Numbered from the stretch's first letter, positions 17,953 to 26,510 are shown. The stretch: DNA of 64,000 nucleotides from Propionicicella superfundia DSM 22317 (GCF_000423465.1 NZ_KE384022.1:391406-455405); one strand, 5' to 3'. The notes: generated from the sequence alone by a model not told the origin. Numbers and translations are program-made.

Positions 17953-20084
17953 GGCCGGAAGTCGTCGTGGAGCCGGATGGACGACAACTCGATGACGTTG
18001 TCGTTGCGCATCCAGAAGTGCAGCCGGCGAGCCGACGGCGTCTTCTGCTGCAGCGCGACCCGCCAGCAGGTGGCCCCGTCGGGCCGGGTCACCGGCGGGT
18101 CGTCCCCGCCCATGCCGGAGCGGAGCTGGTGGACGTCCCGGCCGGACAGTTCGTGCACCACGCCCGTGACGATCTCGACGATGACGTCGACGACCTTGCT
18201 CCGCTCCACGCCCTGCACCTGGTCCATCGTCGGCAGGAACTCGGGCCCCACCTCCCACCGGCCCAGCGGCCGACGGGCCTTCTCGGCGGCGGGAAAGCGC
18301 CGAGCCCAGGCGAGATCGACGTCGAAGACGAGCTGGGCGGCGGGGTCGGTGAAGGCGTGCGCCTCCTGCTCGATCATCCGCACCGCCTCGGCCGCGCCGC
18401 CCAGCCTGCGCTCCAGCTTCGACGTCTCCCCGAGCGCGGTGCGCAGGGTCGTCCGCAGTTCCTCCACCTCGCCGGTGAGGCGTTCGATGGCACGGCTCGC
18501 GCGCGCCAGATCCCGCTGCAACTGATCGCGCTCCCTGGTCACCGACAACAACTCGGCCTCGTGCTCGTCGTCGGCGGCGGCATCGGGCACGCCCAGATGG
18601 ACGGGTTCGGGCTCCGGCTCCGGCTCCGGCTCGACCCCTGCCGACGGGAGGACCAGCCAGGGCGGCCCGCCGTCGAGCACGGAGGGGGCCGGGACGGGCA
18701 GGCCGTCCGGATCGAGATCGAACAACGAGAGCCGCCAGCCGGGGGCTCCCTTCGACACGACCCGCACCCGCACGACCTCGCCCGCGCTCACGAGCCGGCG
18801 CAGATCGAGCTCGCGGCCGCCGATCGCGGCGTCGTCCCCCGACACCGCGACGTCGACCTCGGGGAACAGCGAAAGGGTGACCTCGGCACGCGCGACGCTC
18901 CGCACCAGGGCCAGCACGACATCGCCCGCCGCGTACCCGGCCAGGGCCGCACCGGCCTGCCGCACCATGCCGGTGCAGTCGAGGCGTCCGGTCGCCGCAT
19001 CGAGGACGCCGGTGACGGCCATGTCCTTGACGACGAGCCGCTCGGCGGGAACCCCGTCGACCGTCAGTTCGGGCACCACGACCGCCGCGTCCCCGGTGGA
19101 CAGGCGGACGAGACCGCGGTTTCCGACGATGCCCTCGACCCGGCCCGTCGCGGGAACGGTCCCCGGCGCGATCGGCGCCGACCGGTACCCGGCGGCATGT
19201 GCCATCCGCAGCGCGTCGGCGATGATCTCCTCAGTGGCGCGGGGACCGTCCGCGGCGCCGTAGGCGAAGCGCAGCGGGGAGCGGGACGGGTCGCTCACCC
19301 AGGCCGTCCCCACGGGGTAGACCCGGCTGGCGCCGCCGTACACCTGCGTCCCCGGTTCCATGTCGGCCGAGAAGGCCCAGCTCACCTGCCCCGTCGACAT
19401 CTCGACGACGTCGCACAGGTCGCCGACCTCGGCGTGGATGTGAGCGACGTCCACGTAGGGCGCCGACGCCCCGGCGGCGCGCGTGACGACGACGATCGGA
19501 CGTGCCCGGTGCGGGTCGTGCAGATGAGAGGCCAGGGACTGCGCGGCGGGCGAATCGCCGATCGGGATGATTCCGGACGCCGCCGGGGCGGCCGCGCCGC
19601 CGTGAGGCGGCCCGGGCCTGCGCGGGCCGGGCTTGGGCCCGCCGTCGCCGTTCCGCCCGGCTGCCGCCGCGGCCGCCGGCCCTCCGGTCCGCGCGCTGTC
19701 GTTGCGTGCCGCCGCCTTGGCATCCCGCAGCAGTGCGGCGGTGAGCTCGCGCCCGCGGTCCCGGATCTCGCACAGCCGGAGCGGGACGTCCCGCGGTCGC
19801 ATCAGCCACCGGTCGCCGGGCGGGTAGACGCGCCCGGCACCGCCGAAGACGCCGCGCTCCTTCCCGCCGAGCGCATCGGCCAGAGCGTAGGTCAGCGGAC
19901 CGGTCGGGACGACGTAGACATCGACCCCTGCGGGAAGGCCGCGCTCCAGCCGACCCATGTCGGCGAACGGCGAGGCCTCCTGCAGCGCGATCGTCACGAC
20001 CACGACCGGCACGGTCCGGGCCGGGTCCTTCAGACGCTCCGCGAGCACGTGGACATCCAGTTCCGTCGTGAGGTACGTGCCCAC
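17949..20084 (-). CDS. Unrecognised modular protein: duplicated N-terminal domain, OB/S1-like middle, coiled coil, compact C-terminal domain
   Basis: 711 aa. Two tandem copies of a ~110-residue domain (about 1-115 and 170-300) share the pattern VVVVT...D+...V.VV.TG...Y/WA..., then GGAxRVYPxG. A glycine/proline-rich linker separates them. Residues ~310-470 look like two small beta-barrel (OB/S1-like) segments. A run of EP dipeptides precedes a coiled coil (~525-590, RERDQLQRDLARASRAIERL). The last ~120 residues end in RRLHFWMRNDNVIELSSIRL-HDDF, faintly like small RelE-type folds. GTG start with AGGAGG 7 nt upstream. First gene of a coupled operon with a membrane protein and a PrsW protease. 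I do not assign a function. Confidence 0.7.
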   Translation of the reverse strand: MGTYLTTELDVHVLAERLKDPARTVPVVVVTIALQEASPFADMGRLERGLPAGVDVYVVPTGPLTYALADALGGKERGVFGGAGRVYPPGDRWLMRPRDVPLRLCEIRDRGRELTAALLRDAKAAARNDSARTGGPAAAAAAGRNGDGGPKPGPRRPGPPHGGAAAPAASGIIPIGDSPAAQSLASHLHDPHRARPIVVVTRAAGASAPYVDVAHIHAEVGDLCDVVEMSTGQVSWAFSADMEPGTQVYGGASRVYPVGTAWVSDPSRSPLRFAYGAADGPRATEEIIADALRMAHAAGYRSAPIAPGTVPATGRVEGIVGNRGLVRLSTGDAAVVVPELTVDGVPAERLVVKDMAVTGVLDAATGRLDCTGMVRQAGAALAGYAAGDVVLALVRSVARAEVTLSLFPEVDVAVSGDDAAIGGRELDLRRLVSAGEVVRVRVVSKGAPGWRLSLFDLDPDGLPVPAPSVLDGGPPWLVLPSAGVEPEPEPEPEPVHLGVPDAAADDEHEAELLSVTRERDQLQRDLARASRAIERLTGEVEELRTTLRTALGETSKLERRLGGAAEAVRMIEQEAHAFTDPAAQLVFDVDLAWARRFPAAEKARRPLGRWEVGPEFLPTMDQVQGVERSKVVDVIVEIVTGVVHELSGRDVHQLRSGMGGDDPPVTRPDGATCWRVALQQKTPSARRLHFWMRNDNVIELSSIRLHDDFRP

Positions 20085-20291
20085 CCGCGTCCTCCTGAGC
20101 CTCGCATCACCGGACCGTCCGCCGTCACGGCGACACTACCCCGCAGCGGGCCGCGCGCCGTCCACGGCGGCGACACCGCGCGGTGGGATCGCGGGTCGTG
20201 CGTCGCAGTCGTCTCGGCCGGGACGCGCCGGCAGGGACGCCGACGGCCGGCCCCGGGAGGGACCGGCCGCCGGTGCCGCGGTGGCGGACGA
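20085..20291. other. Intergenic region without recognised features
   Basis: GC-rich spacer between two minus-strand units; I see no gene, repeat or convincing terminator. Confidence 0.5.
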
Positions 20292-20978
20292 TCAGTCGGC
20301 GAGCTTGGCCATCACGTTGACCTGCGCGCTGTCGACGCCCCTGACCCGCAGCGGGCCGAGGGTGACGAACTCGATCCGCTTGTCGCCCAGCGGCGCCAGG
20401 GTCATGTCCTCGATGCCGACGATGTAGCGGTCGACGTGGTTGCCCAGCAACCACTGGTGGGCGTCCTTGCCGTAGGTGTTGGCGGGCGTCCCGATGGACA
20501 GCCAGTCCATGCCGATGCACTGCACCTTGTCGGTGTTCTCGATCAGCCAGCGGCAGGTGTCGGGATGGAAGGAGATGCCCTCCCACTCGTAGGTGTGCGG
20601 GTCGGTGAACTTGTACTTCTCGAAGCCCGTGCGGAACAGAACGAGCCGCTTGCCCTGGAGCTGCTCCGCGTACGGCTCGACGTCGGACACCTCGATGACG
20701 GAGGTCGGCACACCCTTCGCGGGAAGGTCGATCACGAGGACCTCGTCTCCCTCGTACCCCCAGATCTCATCGGGCAGGTCGACCAGGTCGATGCCGGCCG
20801 GGTTGAAGTGGTGCGGGGCGTCCAGGTGCGTGCCGAAGTGGTTCGGCAGGTGGATGATCGCCGAGTTGAAGGGCTTGCCCGTCTCGCTGATGACGGAGTC
20901 CTGCTCGACGGACACCACCGGCTCGTTCGGGTAGGCGTTGTCCTTGGGATCGATGATGTACGACAGATGAACGAACAT
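20292..20978 (-). CDS. Cyclase family protein (kynurenine-formamidase-like metal hydrolase)
   Basis: 228 aa, the usual size. The family metal-binding motif HFGTHLDAPHHF (~residue 47) is intact, followed by the second conserved histidine/aspartate region (TYEWEGISFHPDTCRWL) and GIEDMTLAPLGDKR. Members hydrolyse N-formylkynurenine, isatin or cyclic amides/lactones. Here it is the last gene of a four-carbon sugar-acid cluster, so a lactonase-like or unknown role is more likely than tryptophan breakdown. ATG at 20,978 with AAAGGAG 6 nt upstream. Confidence 0.85.
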   Translation of the reverse strand: MFVHLSYIIDPKDNAYPNEPVVSVEQDSVISETGKPFNSAIIHLPNHFGTHLDAPHHFNPAGIDLVDLPDEIWGYEGDEVLVIDLPAKGVPTSVIEVSDVEPYAEQLQGKRLVLFRTGFEKYKFTDPHTYEWEGISFHPDTCRWLIENTDKVQCIGMDWLSIGTPANTYGKDAHQWLLGNHVDRYIVGIEDMTLAPLGDKRIEFVTLGPLRVRGVDSAQVNVMAKLAD

Positions 20979-21046
20979 CTTGTGCTCCTTTGCTGTTCGG
21001 ATCGTTCGGGTCGTCGGGTCGGTGTTCGGGTGGCGGGGGGCGCGGC

Positions 21047-21949
21047 TCAGGATCTCGGCGTGCGGGGCCGGGAGGCGAGGACGCGGATGACGGTGGAGTC
21101 GTCGTCGGCGCCCTGGCCACGCTCCTCGCCGAGCAGATAGAGCTGCTGGGCGGCCGCCGCGACGGGCGCGGCGAGATGCGCGTGACGGGCGGCGGCTGTG
21201 ACGATCCCCATGTCCTTCACGAAGATGTCGAGGCGGCTGAGCACCTGCGGGCCCTCCTCGTCGTAGGCCTCCAGCATCCGCGTGCCGCGGTCGGCCAGCA
21301 TGAACGAGTTCGCGGCGCCCGCGCAGAGCGCATCCAGGGTCTTCGCCGGATCGAGACCCATCGCGTCGGCCAGCGCCAGCGCCTCGGCCGCGGCGGCGAT
21401 GTGGACGCCGCACAGCAACTGGTTGACGGTCTTGAACGCCTGCCCGTCGCCCGGCTTGTCGCCGACGACGGTGAGCGTGGACGCGAGCCTTTCGAGGGCC
21501 GGGGCGGCCTTGTCGCGGGCGGCGGGCTCGCCGCCGACGACGATGAGCAGATCGCCCTTCCGGGCCCGGACCGGCCCGCCCGACAATGGTGCGTCCACGA
21601 GGGCGATCTGCTTGTCGGCCAGGGCGGCGGCGACCGGGGTCACGCCCTCGGTGCCGACGGTGCTGGTGAGGATCACGACCGCCGCGGGATCGAGCACCCC
21701 GACGATACCGTCCGCGCCGAACAGCACGTCCTGCAGTTGGGCGCCGTCGCGGACGACGAGCAGCACGACGGCGGCGCCGCGGGCGGCGTCCTGCGGAGAC
21801 TCCGCGACGGGGATCCCCTCCTGCGCGGCGAGCGCGCGGCGGTCGGCGGAGATGTCGTACGCGCGAACCGGAAGGCCCTCGTGGAGACGGGCCGCCATCG
21901 GCAGGCCCATGGCGCCGAGGCCCAGCACGGCGACGGTCGGTGCGGTCAT
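21047..21949 (-). CDS. NAD-binding beta-hydroxyacid dehydrogenase, L-threonate/D-erythronate dehydrogenase type
   Basis: 300 aa. Rossmann motif VLGLGAMGLPMAARL at the N-terminus, substrate loop DAPLSGGPVRARKGDL, and the catalytic lysine in GQAFKTVNQLLCGVH (~residue 175). All are intact. In the 3-hydroxyisobutyrate dehydrogenase family, the branch next to a four-carbon acid sugar kinase is LtnD/DenD, which oxidises threonate or erythronate at C2. The kinase gene lies immediately upstream, supporting that call. AAGGAG ribosome site before ATG at 21,949. Confidence 0.82.
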   Translation of the reverse strand: MTAPTVAVLGLGAMGLPMAARLHEGLPVRAYDISADRRALAAQEGIPVAESPQDAARGAAVVLLVVRDGAQLQDVLFGADGIVGVLDPAAVVILTSTVGTEGVTPVAAALADKQIALVDAPLSGGPVRARKGDLLIVVGGEPAARDKAAPALERLASTLTVVGDKPGDGQAFKTVNQLLCGVHIAAAAEALALADAMGLDPAKTLDALCAGAANSFMLADRGTRMLEAYDEEGPQVLSRLDIFVKDMGIVTAAARHAHLAAPVAAAAQQLYLLGEERGQGADDDSTVIRVLASRPRTPRS

Positions 21950-21997
21950 GTCGTTCTCCTTCGATGTGACGTTGTGCTGCTGCGGTGGGACGCCGGT

Positions 21998-23425
21998 TCA
22001 GCGGGTCGCGCGGAAGCGGTCGACCGCCTCGGCCAGCGACTGATCGTCGCCGACGTTGCCGGCGAACACGATGTAGGGGATGCCGTCGGCGGGCCCCCCG
22101 ACGGGCAGCCAGACGCTGACCAGGCCGGGGAACAGCGAGCCGATGACCCGCGCGCGACGGATGCCCAGCCCGTGCTGCGCGGTGTCGCTGGAGGTGATGC
22201 CGCCCTTGGCGATGACGTACCGCGGGCGTGCCCGGGCGACGAGGCGCGAGACGACCTCGCTGACGGCGGCCGACACCTCGCGGGCGATGCGCAGGCTGTC
22301 GTCGGGGTCGGCGCCGCGGACGAGGTCGCGCGTGGTCTGCAGGATCGCGTCGCCCTGGTCGAGTGCCGCCGCCAGCCGGTCGACGAGAGCGCTCAGGTGG
22401 GCGTCACGGGCGGCCCGCTCACCGGTGACGACGGCGACGTCCACCTCGAAGGCCGGGATGTCTGCGTGCCGGGCACGGAGTTCGCGCAACTGCCGCTGCG
22501 TCCGGTCGACATGGGAGCCGACGACGACGAGGCCGCCCCGGCCCTGCGGCACGTCGGAGGCGACCGGCAGGTCGGCGGCCGACAGCGGGTCGGACGGCTC
22601 CTGGCCGATGTAGGCGCGCGCGAACGGAGGCCCGACGCGCAACACGACGCGGCGCCCGGCCCGCTCGGCCGCGCGCACGGCCCGCGCGACGGCCTTGAGA
22701 TCGTTCTCCGTCACGACATCGGGTGTCACGACGCAGCCCACCGGCAGGTCGGTCAGCAGCCGGTCGATCCCGGCGACGGTGGCGGTGCGGATCCGCTCGA
22801 CCGGCACCGTCACGACGTCGGCCGCGCGGACGCGCCCGGCCGTCTTCTCCTCGACCCAGGCCGGCAGGGAGGACGACGCGTAGCCGAAGGTGGCGTCCCG
22901 GGCGAACTCGGACTCGCCCACCGGAACGGCCTCGTCGCCGGTGATGCAGTAGTGGACGCCGTGGAGCGTGATCCGGCCCGCGGCGGGGAAGGCCGGCACG
23001 AGGACGACGAGGTCGACCGGGCCTTCCCCGGCGTCCGTCAGGGCCTGTGCGAGGACGTCTGTCTCGAGCGGGTGGTGGCCCCGCAGCGTGCTGTCGCCGC
23101 GCGCGACCGGCGTCACCTGCACGCCGGCGCGGCGGGCGACGGCGAGGGTGCGCTCGGCGACCTCGCGGACGCGGGCCGCGGCGAGGTCCGGTGCGAGGCT
23201 GCGGGTGTTGGTGACGACATAGACCGCCGGTGCGCCCTGCGTGAGTCCCCAGTCGAGATCCGCGTCCTCCCAGGAGGTGAGGACGGGCAGGTCGCGCACC
23301 GACTGTGTCCCGGTCGGGTCGTCGTCGAGCGCGACGAGGATCCGTGCCGGTGGGGTGTCGAGGTCGCCGTCCCAGTCCTCGGTCGACTCCGGAGGCACGT
23401 CCTTCAACAGCTCTGTCGCCTTCAT
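21998..23425 (-). CDS. Four-carbon acid sugar kinase (DUF1537; OtnK/DenK type)
   Basis: 475 aa. N-terminal domain begins VALDDDPTGTQSVRDLPVL, the family's DDPTGT motif; the C-terminal nucleotide domain has VIAKGGITSSDTA and VWLPVGGPADGIPYIVFAGN-VGDD. It phosphorylates 3-dehydro-threonate/erythronate produced by the dehydrogenase. Start uncertain between ATG 23,425 and 23,437; neither has a strong ribosome site. First gene of the catabolic operon, behind a palindrome that probably binds the adjacent GntR regulator. Confidence 0.85.
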   Translation of the reverse strand: MKATELLKDVPPESTEDWDGDLDTPPARILVALDDDPTGTQSVRDLPVLTSWEDADLDWGLTQGAPAVYVVTNTRSLAPDLAAARVREVAERTLAVARRAGVQVTPVARGDSTLRGHHPLETDVLAQALTDAGEGPVDLVVLVPAFPAAGRITLHGVHYCITGDEAVPVGESEFARDATFGYASSSLPAWVEEKTAGRVRAADVVTVPVERIRTATVAGIDRLLTDLPVGCVVTPDVVTENDLKAVARAVRAAERAGRRVVLRVGPPFARAYIGQEPSDPLSAADLPVASDVPQGRGGLVVVGSHVDRTQRQLRELRARHADIPAFEVDVAVVTGERAARDAHLSALVDRLAAALDQGDAILQTTRDLVRGADPDDSLRIAREVSAAVSEVVSRLVARARPRYVIAKGGITSSDTAQHGLGIRRARVIGSLFPGLVSVWLPVGGPADGIPYIVFAGNVGDDQSLAEAVDRFRATR

Positions 23426-23453
23426 GACCCATTCCATTCCACGATGAAGGTAT

Positions 23454-23470
23454 CGGGTATCTGATATCCG
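23454..23470 (-). promoter_or_regulatory. Palindromic operator upstream of sugar-acid operon (GntR/FCD type)
   Basis: CGGGTATC-T-GATATCCG: 8-bp arms with one mismatch around a single base, 17 bp upstream of the kinase's longest start. Size and odd-base centre fit FadR/FCD-type GntR operators. The likely ligand-controlled regulator is the GntR encoded just upstream. Binding is inferred. Confidence 0.5.
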
Positions 23471-23582
23471 AGATCTTAGCCCGTCGCGAAGCCACGTCAA
23501 CAGGTCAGGGCAGGAATCTTCCGGGCAGGGCGAGCTCCGGACACCGTCCGGCGGCGCGGCGGCGATCCCGATGAGGGCGGGC

Positions 23583-24278
23583 TCAGAGGACGTAGTGGAT
23601 CAGATCGCGCTCGGTCTGGTCCATGTGCGCGGACATCGCGGCATAGGCGATCTCGGCGTCCTGCGTGCGGAGGGCCTCGAGCACGGCCGTGTGCATCTCG
23701 ATGGCGTGCTGCTGCACGGCCGGGACCTTGGACGTCTCGGTGCGCCGCTCCCGCAACAGTTCCTGCAGCGGATCGAGAAGGATGCGCAGGAACTGATTTC
23801 CGCAGGAGTCGAGGATGACGTCGTGGAAGGCGATGTCGTGGACGACGTACGCGGCGACGTCGTTGGCCGCAGCCGCCTCACGCATCCCGTCGACCTCGCC
23901 CTCGAGCCGCCGCAGACCCGCCGGGTCCATGCGGGTGGCCGCCAGCGCGCAGGCGCCGGTCTCGATCATGCGTCGCAACTGGAGCAACTGGATGGACGAC
24001 TCCGCCGGGCCGATCCGCGCCTCGACCACCTGCAGCGCAGCGCCGATGTCGGTCCAGCGCGAGATGGGATTGACCTCGCTGCGGCGACCGGCCACGGTGT
24101 GGACGATGCCCTGGGCCTGCAGTTTGCGGACCGCCTCGCGGATCGTCAGCCGGTTGACCCCGAACCGGACGGCGAGGTCTGCCTCCGACGGCAGAGACCC
24201 GCCCGCGACGAGCCGGCCGGCGACGATGTCGCCGAGCAGTTCGCCGGTGAGGTTGTCGACCAGTGACTCGCGCCCCAT
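23583..24278 (-). CDS. GntR family regulator, FadR/FCD subfamily
   Basis: 231 aa. N-terminal wHTH: LPSEADLAVRFGVNRLTIRE then KLQAQGIVHTVAGRR. C-terminal all-helical FCD domain with metal-binding histidines in VVHDIAFHDVILDSCGNQFL and AIEMHTAVLEAL...MSAHMDQTERDL. FCD regulators sense small carboxylates; with the neighbours, threonate/erythronate or a derivative is likely. ATG at 24,278 with GGGAG 5 nt upstream. Same orientation as the catabolic operon, separated from it by ~150 bp carrying the palindrome. Confidence 0.87.
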   Translation of the reverse strand: MGRESLVDNLTGELLGDIVAGRLVAGGSLPSEADLAVRFGVNRLTIREAVRKLQAQGIVHTVAGRRSEVNPISRWTDIGAALQVVEARIGPAESSIQLLQLRRMIETGACALAATRMDPAGLRRLEGEVDGMREAAAANDVAAYVVHDIAFHDVILDSCGNQFLRILLDPLQELLRERRTETSKVPAVQQHAIEMHTAVLEALRTQDAEIAYAAMSAHMDQTERDLIHYVL

Positions 24279-24405
24279 GCCATCTCCCGCCGCGACCGGA
24301 CCGGCTCGCTCCTGCGAGCACTCCCCCGGCGTCGGGGGGTCCGCGGGGACAGAGTACCGAGTCGCCCGGCGCGACCGCTGACGACGGGCCTCGACGAGCG
24401 CCGGA

Positions 24406-24789
24406 TCAGCCGGTGACGACCGCCAGGCCGGTCGACCGCGCCGCATCCTGGATCCCGCCGGCGTCGGTCACCTGCGAGAAGCCGAGGTTCCGCATGGCCT
24501 TCACGGCCACGGCCGAGCGATTGCCCGAGCGGCAGTAGACGTCGTAGGTGCCTGCTCTGTCGAGTTGCGAGATCCTCGCCTCGAAGTCGGACGACTCGAC
24601 GTCGATGTTCGTGGCGCCCTCCAGATGCCCGGACGCGTACTCGGCCGCCGTCCGCACGTCGATGACCACCGCTCCCGACGGGAGCGAACCACCGCCCGAG
24701 GATCCGGCGCACCCCGCGGCCGTCAGAACCAGGGCCACCGCGAGCAGCGTGACCACCTTCGCCAACCGGGCCGTCTTTCCCCAGACCAT
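24406..24789 (-). CDS. Rhodanese-domain lipoprotein
   Basis: 127 aa. Signal peptide with lipobox LVLTAAGC (lipidated Cys ~residue 25), then a short Gly/Ser linker and a single rhodanese domain starting VVIDVRTAAEYASGHLEGAT. Active-site loop VYCRSGNRSA carries the catalytic Cys. It likely handles sulfane sulfur on the outer face of the membrane. ATG at 24,789 chosen because GGGAGG lies 5 nt upstream; an upstream in-frame ATG (MTGGS) lacks one. The palindrome in its promoter resembles CsoR/CstR sites, consistent with sulfur- or copper-stress control. Confidence 0.85.
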   Translation of the reverse strand: MVWGKTARLAKVVTLLAVALVLTAAGCAGSSGGGSLPSGAVVIDVRTAAEYASGHLEGATNIDVESSDFEARISQLDRAGTYDVYCRSGNRSAVAVKAMRNLGFSQVTDAGGIQDAARSTGLAVVTG

Positions 24790-24803
24790 CGAGCCTCCCG
24801 TCA

Positions 24804-24824
24804 TACCCCTGGGGGTACAAGATA
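24804..24824 (-). promoter_or_regulatory. CsoR/CstR-type operator and -10 of the rhodanese gene
   Basis: TACCCCTGGGGGTA (24,804-24,817) is a near-perfect C-tract/G-tract palindrome flanked by TA, the general form of CsoR-family operators. On the minus strand TATCTT (24,819-24,824) is a plausible -10, placing the palindrome over the transcription start. CsoR-family persulfide sensors (CstR) commonly control rhodanese genes. No csoR gene is in this window. Confidence 0.45.
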
Positions 24825-24920
24825 GGGGGGTGTCGCCGCGGACGCAAGCAAGGCGATGGATAATCGGTCTCGGGCCCACCGCAGGGCAGCGGCTCGCGGC
24901 CCGCAGAGGAGGCGATGCCG

Positions 24921-26321
24921 ATGCCCGCGATCACGGATCTCACCGTCACAGAGCTCACGCAGGCCTACGCGACGGGGAATCTCTCCCCGGTCGAGGCGAC
25001 GCGCGCGCACCTGGAGGCCGCGCATCGCCTCCAGCCCGTCGTCAACGCATTCAGCCTGATCGACGAGGCGGCCGCGCTCGCGCAGGCCGGCGCCAGCGAG
25101 CGGCGCTGGCGCGAAGGGGCGCCGATCGGCACCCTGGACGGCGTCCCGATCACTCTCAAGGATGCGTTCCTCACCTCGGGCTGGCCGATGCGGAAGGGCT
25201 CGACGCTGACCGACCCGCACGGCGCGGCCGCCGAGGACGCGCCCTGCGTCGCCCTCGCACGGGCGGCCGGCGCCGTCTTCCTCGGCAAGACCACGACACC
25301 GGAGTTCTCGTGGAAGGGCGTCACCGACTCCGCGCTCACGGGCGTGTCGGGGAACCCGTGGGATCCGGGGCGGACCTGCGGCGGATCGTCCGGCGGAGCC
25401 GCCGCGGCCACGGCCGCCCGTGTCGGACGGGTCGCGATCGGCAGCGACGGCGGCGGCTCGGTCCGCATTCCGGCGTCGTTCTGCGGCGTGGTCGGGTTCA
25501 AGCCCACGTCCGGACGCGTGCCGATCTACCCACCGTCGTCCTTCGGCCCGGTCGGGCACGTCGGCCCGTTGGCCACGACCGTCGCCGAGGCCGCCATCGC
25601 CATGGACGTCCTCGCACGCTTCGACCCCCGCGACCCCGACGGCGACCCGGCGCGGCAGCCGCACTTCGCGGCCGACCTGCACGCCGACGTGTCGGGACTG
25701 CGCATCGCCTACTGCCCCTCGTTCGCCGGTGACCGGATCCCGGTCCAGCCGGACGTGGCCCGCGCCGTCGAGGCCGCCGTCACCCGGCTGGACGATCTCG
25801 GTGCGGACGTCGACCTCGTGCCGCCGCCGTTCCCGGACCCGATCGACGCCTTCTCGGTGCTGTGGGGGTGCGGCTCGGCGCGGCTGCTCGAGAAGTACTC
25901 CGCCGAGCAGCTCGGCGCCGTCGACCCCGGCCTCCTGGCGTGCGCCGCGGAGGGAGCGGCACGCACGGGCGTGGAGTGCTTCTCCGCGATCGTGACCCGG
26001 ACCGACGTCGGCCGCGCGATGACCCTTCTGCACACCCGCTACGACCTGCTCGTCACGCCGACCCTCCCGCTGACCGCCTTCGCGGCAGGGGTCGACGTCC
26101 CGCCCGGGTCGGGGATGACGCGGTGGCTGGAATGGACCCCGTACACGTATCCGTTCAACCTCACCGGGCAGCCGGCGGTGACGATCCCGTGCGGGCGAGA
26201 TGCGCAGGGCCTGCCGATCGGTGTCCAGCTTGTGGGTCGCCGCTTCGCCGACGAACTGGTCCTCGCCGCGGCGCGAGCCCTCGAGGAGGCCCTCGACCTG
26301 GATATGACCCCGCCGGTGTAG
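24921..26321 (+). CDS. Amidase (amidase-signature family)
   Basis: 466 aa. Complete Ser-cisSer-Lys catalytic set: Lys in GVPITLKDAFLTSGW (~residue 75), the glycine/serine core CGGSSGGAAAATAARVGR, and the nucleophile region IGSDGGGSVRIPASFCGVVG. Hydrolyses an unidentified amide; substrate cannot be read from sequence, and GatA is unlikely because no GatB/C is nearby. ATG at 24,921 is chosen over ATG 24,915 because AGGAGG is 8 nt upstream of the former but only 2 nt from the latter. Divergent from the rhodanese gene. Confidence 0.87.
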   Translation: MPAITDLTVTELTQAYATGNLSPVEATRAHLEAAHRLQPVVNAFSLIDEAAALAQAGASERRWREGAPIGTLDGVPITLKDAFLTSGWPMRKGSTLTDPHGAAAEDAPCVALARAAGAVFLGKTTTPEFSWKGVTDSALTGVSGNPWDPGRTCGGSSGGAAAATAARVGRVAIGSDGGGSVRIPASFCGVVGFKPTSGRVPIYPPSSFGPVGHVGPLATTVAEAAIAMDVLARFDPRDPDGDPARQPHFAADLHADVSGLRIAYCPSFAGDRIPVQPDVARAVEAAVTRLDDLGADVDLVPPPFPDPIDAFSVLWGCGSARLLEKYSAEQLGAVDPGLLACAAEGAARTGVECFSAIVTRTDVGRAMTLLHTRYDLLVTPTLPLTAFAAGVDVPPGSGMTRWLEWTPYTYPFNLTGQPAVTIPCGRDAQGLPIGVQLVGRRFADELVLAAARALEEALDLDMTPPV

Positions 26322-26374
26322 GTGCCGGCCGGGTGGACGACGCGGCAGGCAAGGAGCCCCCGTAGCTACCCTCC

Positions 26375-26510
26375 GGCCGGGACGCTACCGGGGGACCAGT
26401 AGCGTCCCGGCCTTGGGGTAGCGTCCCGGCCTTGGCGTAGCGCCCCGGCCTTGGCGTAGCGTCCCGGCCTTGGCGTAGCGCCCCGGCCTTGGGGTAGCGT
26501 CCCGACCCGG
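26375..26510. repeat. 19-bp tandem repeat array with inverted leader copy
   Basis: Five direct copies of GTAGCGTCCCGGCCTTGG(G/C), each 19 bp, at 26,399-26,493, with single C/T and G/C variants, plus a truncated sixth to 26,510. A 14-bp inverted copy GGCCGGGACGCTAC (26,375-26,388) precedes it, forming a perfect 14-bp stem with the first unit and a 10-nt loop. The array fills the 313-bp gap between amidase and MATE genes. A period of 19 is not a multiple of 3, and no ribosome site is present, so it is not coding. Confidence 0.85.

Noticed and set aside
18605..18640. GGCTCC hexamer run as a possible regulatory microsatellite.
   Set aside because: It encodes the EP-dipeptide hinge of the 711-aa protein in frame; no evidence of separate function.
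26375..26510. CRISPR array.
   Set aside because: Direct copies of 19 bp abut each other with no spacers, and no cas gene is present.
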